Below are positions 58,602 to 64,000 of a DNA stretch of 64,000 bases, one piece after another (position 1 is the first letter of the stretch; each line of letters begins with the position of its first letter). Source of the DNA: Rachycentron canadum. Its lineage: Eukaryota; Chordata; Actinopteri; Carangiformes; Rachycentridae. The translations under genes were made by a program, and so were the position numbers. The notes beneath the pieces are model-generated. The model saw nothing but the letters and a program-made list of their open reading frames with translations. It made no database searches and had not been told where the DNA came from. The DNA is taken from assembly GCA_038496675.1 (NCBI GenBank), contig CM076651.1:25870148-25934147 (forward strand), given 5' to 3'.

Positions 58602-59891
58602 CTGCGCAGGACCAGATCAGAGCAGAGAAAAGTAAACACAGGCCGAGAGAGAGATTGGAGGAGAGAAGTGAGGGTGGTATGTGATTAGGACTGTACTCTA
58701 TACAGCAGCACAGCATCAGCACATGCCTACAGAGGTGCTTGGGCTTCCTCTACATATACTCATACACAAGCTCGGACCCAAACTTGAGCACACGCACATA
58801 CTCTACCTGCAGACCGAAGGCAGGCACACCACAAGGCTCACACGCTCCCACCCGTTTCTGCACGTGCACAGACACACAATAAGCCCAGCTCGCACACGGA
58901 GTCCTCCCTCTAACACAGCTGATGTGGATGCAGCTCAGGAGCAGGAGGATGTCAGAGCAGTGTTGGTCTGTGGATCAGAGGCAGATCCAGACTGAGAGAA
59001 GGAGAGGACACCAAACAGAAACAGAGCAGGGAGACTCACACTGAAAGAAATTGTTTCTGAAAGTGAGTGAATAATTTATCAAAAGAAGAGAGGGACAAAG
59101 ACAAAGAGGAGAACAGCATTTTTTTTTTCCAGAAAAATAATAAATCTAACTGTATGGCCAAAATTTACTATACTACCCATGCTGTTTTTTGTAGTTCCCC
59201 TTACTTAAATTATGCAGTATCATAGACAACACTGTGCTTCCAACCACTCGGTTTCTTTAGGTTCAACATAAAAATGCAGGGTTTCCACCAGGGTATTGGT
59301 CAAATATTTAATTAAGAGCTGCAGCAGAAAAGTATTCAATCAGTAGTAAACATTCAGGAAGAGACTAAAATGCTGTATAATGGATATTGTCATGCCAGGG
59401 TCATCCACTGAAAGTGAAAAACAGCACATTGCTCTTGAGTAAAGTCAAGTTTGGCACCAATTTAAAGCAGCACCAGCTGCTAACGCCAACATTACTTTCC
59501 TTGCGTTTGGCTGCACCTCTCTCAGTGACTCTCAGTCAAAATATACGTCCTTCTTATATGAGCAGAGGGTGTTGTTGTCCCACCAGCATGCTCATGTTTT
59601 CTGACTGAAAATGCCTTGTGGATGAGAGGCAGCGCGCACACGTCGACACATACATGCTGAAGACACTGCAGCGCAGAGGGAAACTTCCTCGGATAAGTCA
59701 GGTTTTGACAATTATTGTTTTTTTGCACACAAACTTTGGTTTGGATTTATTACCGTGTATGAAATATGTCTCTCATTGAGATACTCATTTTACTACTGAT
59801 GTACTGAAAAATATTGATTAGTACAAAGGAAAGTACACAGAGCTGGCAGCTGCATGCTCACACACTGGGTGGAGGCTGTTCACCTTTCCAG
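58602..59891. other. Unique sequence
   Basis: A 104-codon plus frame (58681-58995) and short minus frames have no supported splice borders. No transposon recognised. Confidence 0.35.
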
Positions 59892-60102
59892 CGGAAGAAA
59901 CAAAGGTTCCTCTGGAGCATCCACCCAGCGGCTCCTCAGATCTCTGGGGATCACAGGCTCCAAGCTGAAGAAGGCGGGGGAGGATGAACAAAGGAGCTTC
60001 TGGCAAAGCATGGGGAAAGCAAGGGTCCTAGGGCGGACTCCAGGGTGTGATGGGATGACGTCCATGTCACTGCACCGCCACCTCGACATGTCCGGGATTT
60101 AA
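59892..60102 (+). CDS. Coding-like block, possible C-terminal exon
   Basis: An acceptor-like ggaggctgttcacctttccag ends at 59891. The segment reads one base then 69 codons to TAA at 60100: GRNKGSSGASTQRLLRSLGI, a basic SKLKKAGEDEQRSFWQSMGK and a terminus HRHLDMSGI. 46 of 69 third positions are G or C, well above the surroundings. No family recognised and no close poly(A) signal. An 81-bp minus-strand alternative (59884-59964, acceptor cgccttcttcag, donor GTGAAC) overlaps it, so the strand is not certain. Confidence 0.35.
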
Positions 60103-61124
60103 GGGGTGAAACAAGAAGGAAGGGCGGCTCCCTGCCGATGACCCTGCCGTCTCTGGACTCCCCTGTGTAAAATATATCTTACATATCTAATTTTTGCATT
60201 GGTGTTGTGAAAAATATTGATTACTGGTAGAACAATATTAACCATCCTGCTGTTTTCCCTGAACCTTGCCGCTCTGATTAATTTCTACAAAGTGAACAAA
60301 TACCGTGTGATCGATCAGTCTCCTGCTGAGCTGAATCATACAGCTCCGGAGGCATCTTCATTTCCCCTGGAGCCTAACACGTCTCATATCATATTTTTCC
60401 AAAGGTTGTGCACATTTCCCCTGACACTAGTTTACTTAATTCAGATGAGGTGGTGTGACTCCCCATGCACATGGGTGGGTTGACCTGAACAGAGGGTGAG
60501 GCAGAAAGAGAGAAGAAGAACACACCACCTGAAGCAATGTCTCTTCAGACATTATCAAACACTGCCTGAAATAGCGCCCGGCATATTAAATGATGTGCAA
60601 AGGATCCTGGGTAAAATCATACATTCAGCGGCTGCCGAGGGTGAACATCTGAACTCTGTCTGAGGGGCGAAGGAGAGCTGGCAAAGCAGAGCCAGTCTGT
60701 CAAGGCGTCTGAGTAATGTTGAACGACATCGCTAACCTCCCCCGATCCGTTTTAACATTTTATTGTTTCTTCCACAGAAAGGTACACACACCCTGTGTTT
60801 GTCATTTCCCCCCTTAAAACAATATGTCTTTGTGACTTTCATGTATTTGCTGGACAGCATCCATCTTACCTGAAAACGAGTATTTTTCTTCCTCTTTCTT
60901 TCAGCAAAAAAAAAAAAAAATTCTAAGGGGAACTGATCTGATTCTTTTTTTCTTGCCCCATAGCATGAGATCTCCATAATATATGTGGATAGGTTGACAG
61001 GCCTGCTGAGCAGTACCAGAAACTGAATTAAAAATGCTGAAATTTCAGGCACTTTAAACCCAAACTGGGGAATTCACAGGTTGGGCCTCGTCATCAGGCT
61101 TTGTCCTCTGGGTGCCCTTTATAT
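60103..61124. other. Unique sequence
   Basis: An 88-codon plus frame (60217-60483) has no recognisable domain. A poly(A) run lies near 60906-60920. No feature recognised. Confidence 0.35.
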
Positions 61125-61400
61125 CTGAATTTCATGATAAGCCATTTGACATCTGTTGTGAAATTTTACCAAAAATAAAAAATAAATAAATAAATAAAAT
61201 AAAAGCTCAAACTCATGGTGGCGCAAGGGGAAAAGTCGGGGGATCATCAAATCAGTGTGGTTCATCCCCTGGGGACCATGGACGCCTGTACCAAATTTCA
61301 TGACAATCCACCCAACACTTGTCAAGTTATTTGAGTCCAGACCAGACCGACCGGCTGACATCGCCATCCCCGGAGCCGGGCTGCTGCCTGGGATCAGAAT
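61125..61400 (+). mobile_element. Teleost 'ctggggaccatg' dispersed repeat with (TAAA)n
   Basis: A (TAAA)n/A-rich tract at 61171-61204 is followed by aaactcatggtggcgcaagg, aagtcgggggatcatcaaat, atcccctggggaccatggac, aatttcatgacaatccaccc and gagtccagaccagaccgacc, then gacatcgccatccccggagc. This order is that of an abundant spiny-rayed fish repeat. Non-coding. Confidence 0.65.
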
Positions 61401-62213
61401 GACTAACTCCACCAAATGACGGCTCAGAAATGAAAGCTTTGGTACAGAAATTCTGCAGAAATGCAACCCAGTGGGACAATACGGCATAAATTTGTGGTGT
61501 TTTGGATTTTTTAAAGAAAAGTGCCCTCAGGGCAAACTCTCCACTCCCTCCAACTCAAGCGAGTTGAAAAAAGGCTCAGATGGTGGGAATAGAGTTGACA
61601 AGTCGACCTCAAGTCAAGGTAACATGCGTCAAATGAAACAGCTCCATAGTTATAAACTTTAGAGAATAACAGCACCATCATCTGTTTAAACACTAACGTT
61701 AATGTTCCCTCACAGTCACAATGAAACAACCCTCTGATTTAATGACAAAGATTTCCTTCATGTGTCACTTGTTTTTAGAACTAATACATTTTCAAATACA
61801 CTTAGTCTCTTCTCTTTATATATGAATCCTCATCTGGAGAAAAAGACAACATAACATAAAATATTATCTTGTGTAGAAGCACATTGTACTTTGTAATGCT
61901 TATGTACTTTAACCTCAAGTAGAACTAATGTAAGAAAAGGATCTGATTATTTCTTCCTCTGCTGCCCAAAATAGTCACAAATTGAGGTCTGATTTTTTCA
62001 TATTTTCTTCGATTCACCTTTTTATTAAAGTACTGGCATAGAGCATCGTACCTAAATGTTTTATGTCACAGTTTTTAGAATTATCTCTTCTATGCTTCTT
62101 CTATGATGAGGTTCCCTTTTCCCTTCAAGCACTGTGTAAAGACATTATTTGCCCCAAATGCTGAAAAATTGAAGCTCGATTTTTGAAATGTGTTCAGTCT
62201 CTTGTGAAAATTA
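61401..62213. other. Unique AT-rich sequence
   Basis: No feature recognised. Confidence 0.35.
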
Positions 62214-62592
62214 AGTGTCAGTCCACGTCCACGTGACATCACCCATCAGTCTGTGAGCTGCCGTTTTGAAACCCCCAGTTTGTAATTTGTCCGTCAGCCA
62301 TCGTGTTGTTTTGCAACTAAAAGGAACTTTATTTGGAGAAGAAGGTGGAGCTGATCATGAACGTCATGTTGTATTGAAGAAGACCTGAAGCTGAGACCAT
62401 AAACTCATCAGGAAAACATTTACTGAGCTAATAATTCAAAGGAGATGTAGGGACATTTTCCCATAGACTTCAATACAATCTGACTTCTTTAACAACCAGT
62501 GGAGTCGCCCCCTGATGGTCATTAGAGAGGATGAAGGTTTAAGCTTTAAGCACTGAGAGTCCAGGTCCAGGTTTAGAGACAGTCTGAAGTTA
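62214..62592 (-). mobile_element. Repeat family 2, copy 5 (inverted)
   Basis: The plus strand shows the family in reverse: caatacaatctgacttcttt, accagtggagtcgccccctg, atggtcattagagagg and agtccaggtccaggtttaga. At the far end are acatcacccatcagtctgtg and tttgtaatttgtccgtcagc. The interior gggggcgtgg section is missing, so it is an internally deleted copy. Confidence 0.8.
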
Positions 62593-63243
62593 AAACATGC
62601 CTTTACTGATGTGGATGAATTGTCTTAGTGCGTGAAATCGTTCTTTGGTTCCTATAAATAACACAATAAATGAGTAAAATGTTAGATGAATATATAACGA
62701 CTGCCTAAAATGAAATTTTGTGATTTTGTGGATTTTGTTAGTGTTGCCTGTCACTCCGCTTCCCTCAATGTTAGAGGCTTCCTGTCCTGGTAGCTCCAGC
62801 TATTAGTCACGTGCAACCCAGCAAGAATAAGAGCCGGAAGTTGTAAAGTCTACAGATTCTAACAACAATATTTATACAAAGATTAGTGCAAATATATTGA
62901 TAGAAGTAGCTTGAAGAAACGCCGTGAACCTCAGAGGATTTGATGGTGTCCTGTCTTAGTCAAGTTGCTCTGTAGTACACCAGCTACAAGCTTATTTCAG
63001 TTTCTGCCTGAAGTAAAAATAGCCGGTAATTTCGTTCATATTTCCTTCTTTTATTGAGAAATTGTAAAGGATAGTTGAGTCGGAGTCACGAACAGGTGAT
63101 ACCCTGTCCTAGGGTTAGGTGTTCAGCTCAGTGAGCGCGACTGTGAGACGTCACAATTTCCGTCAAGTATTTGCTCCGTTCTTTTGTCACTGCTTTCTCA
63201 TTTCTGGTTCTTCTTCCCGCCCACGCTGCCTGTTTTTGAGCAG
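62593..63243. other. Intron-like unique sequence
   Basis: No repeat recognised. The right end is pyrimidine-rich and forms the acceptor of the next candidate. Confidence 0.35.
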
Positions 63244-63318
63244 ATGATTCAGAGGCTGGATGAGATGTGTCTGGTGTTGACAGGCAGCAGGAGCTGGATG
63301 ACGGAGGCAAACAGGCAG
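63244..63318 (+). CDS. Candidate 75-bp internal exon
   Basis: A strong acceptor (ttcttcccgcccacgctgcc then tgtttttgagcag) ends at 63243 and the donor AACAGGCAG/GTGTGT starts at 63319. Only one frame is open, exactly 25 codons in phase 0 at both ends. It contains MIQRLDEMCLVLTG and SWMTEANRQ, which looks amphipathic-helical. About 20 of 25 third positions are G or C. A symmetric phase-0 exon of this size could be alternatively spliced. No family named. Confidence 0.45.
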
Positions 63319-63648
63319 GTGTGTATATTCCCAAACACACGTATTTACTTGAGGGAGGACCTTCAGTTGGCTGCATTTCTTTATTCACTCCCTTTGCTTT
63401 GCCTCTGAAATGGTCCTTCTTGATTTTCATCGTTTCAAAACAATTTTATCCCTTTTTGGTCCGAAGCATTAATTGCTGTTGCGTTTCAGCACTATACACA
63501 ATTCCCAAACAAGTCTTCATTATCTTAAAGTTATTAACTGAAATGTTTGATCTGAACTCTAGATCCAGATCTTTCCCATAAAGCTTAAACACCTTCAACT
63601 GATGAATATACATCAAAAGATTTTCATAGCTCTGAGGATGTTTTATGG

Positions 63649-63650
<2 letters not shown>
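63319..63650. other. Intron-like unique sequence
   Basis: No feature recognised. Confidence 0.35.

Positions 63651-63689
<39 letters not shown>
63651..63689. repeat. (AC)n microsatellite
   Basis: Pure AC tract, about 19 units. Confidence 0.95.
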
Positions 63690-63693
<4 letters not shown>

Positions 63694-63867
63694 TAGGCAG
63701 AAGAGTACAACTGTCAAAATGACTGAGCTATTTCTTCACTTCCCTCTTCTTTGATCCTTCCTCGACTGTCCGTTTACTTTGTGCAGCTGTCTTATCTCTG
63801 ACTCTGCCTGTGAACCATGAATGTATGAAACAGAGCGGGAGCAGCCAGGTGAATGCGCTGTGGCTCA

Positions 63868-63881
63868 GTTACCATGGAAAC
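63868..63881. promoter_or_regulatory. RFX X-box-like site
   Basis: GTTACCATGGAAAC fits the RFX X-box consensus (GTNRCC, spacer AT, RGNAAC) and is close to textbook ciliary-gene X-boxes. No promoter can be placed around it from sequence alone. Confidence 0.4.
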
Positions 63882-63926
63882 GCAGGTAGCAACTCTCAAG
63901 GTGACGCTGTACTTAGAATTCTGCCA

Positions 63927-64000
63927 GACACACACACACGCACACACACACACACACACACACGTACACACACACACACACGCACACACACACACACACA
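63927..64000. repeat. (CA)n microsatellite running off the window
   Basis: About 74 bp of CA with CG and GT interruptions, continuing to the window edge. Confidence 0.95.

Overview
The window looks like ordinary nuclear DNA from a bony fish, most likely a spiny-rayed (percomorph) teleost. The evidence is the AT-rich composition, dense (CA)n/(TG)n microsatellites, the lack of any long protein-coding frame, and many dispersed repeats of kinds common in teleosts. These include decayed L2/CR1-type LINE reverse transcriptase fragments, a tRNA-derived SINE with A and B boxes, a Tc1-like deletion derivative, small terminal-inverted-repeat elements, and several unclassified families present two to five times each. 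No rRNA gene, functional tRNA gene, CRISPR array, operon or prokaryotic gene was seen. The longest open frame is 205 codons, and most long frames are chance or low-complexity.

Layout. 0-5 kb: an L2-like LINE end, half of a two-copy repeat (partner inverted at 31 kb), and copy A of repeat family 1. 5-13.5 kb: mostly unique sequence with microsatellites, one weak exon candidate and an X-box palindrome. 13.5-29.7 kb: three copies of repeat family 2, copies B and C of family 1, TIR elements, CATC/GATG-ended repeats, a long (TG)n tract, a 30-bp minisatellite, and the exon candidate with the best third-position GC (26.6 kb). 29.7-38 kb: a perfect hairpin, the inverted repeat partner, a 240-bp splice-bounded frame, and a possible 3' terminal exon with poly(A) signal (36.0 kb). 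38-47 kb: LINE remnants and the Tc1-like element. 47-52.6 kb: low-complexity and unique sequence, a SINE and family 2 copy 4. 53-64 kb: several coding-like blocks, two more LINE remnants, family 2 copy 5 inverted, and a 75-bp exon candidate at 63.2 kb.

Gene content is uncertain. No protein family could be named with confidence. About ten short segments have splice-like borders and an open frame, on both strands, and are listed as candidates with low to moderate confidence. Two of them (58.5 and 57.9 kb, minus strand) are phase-compatible neighbours and may belong to one cysteine-containing protein. The window is best read as introns and intergenic DNA of one or more large vertebrate genes. 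I found no convincing new molecular system. The observations most worth checking are the hairpin, the near-identical family 1 copies, the minisatellite whose unit is an exact multiple of three, the coding-like blocks, and several RFX X-box-like palindromes.
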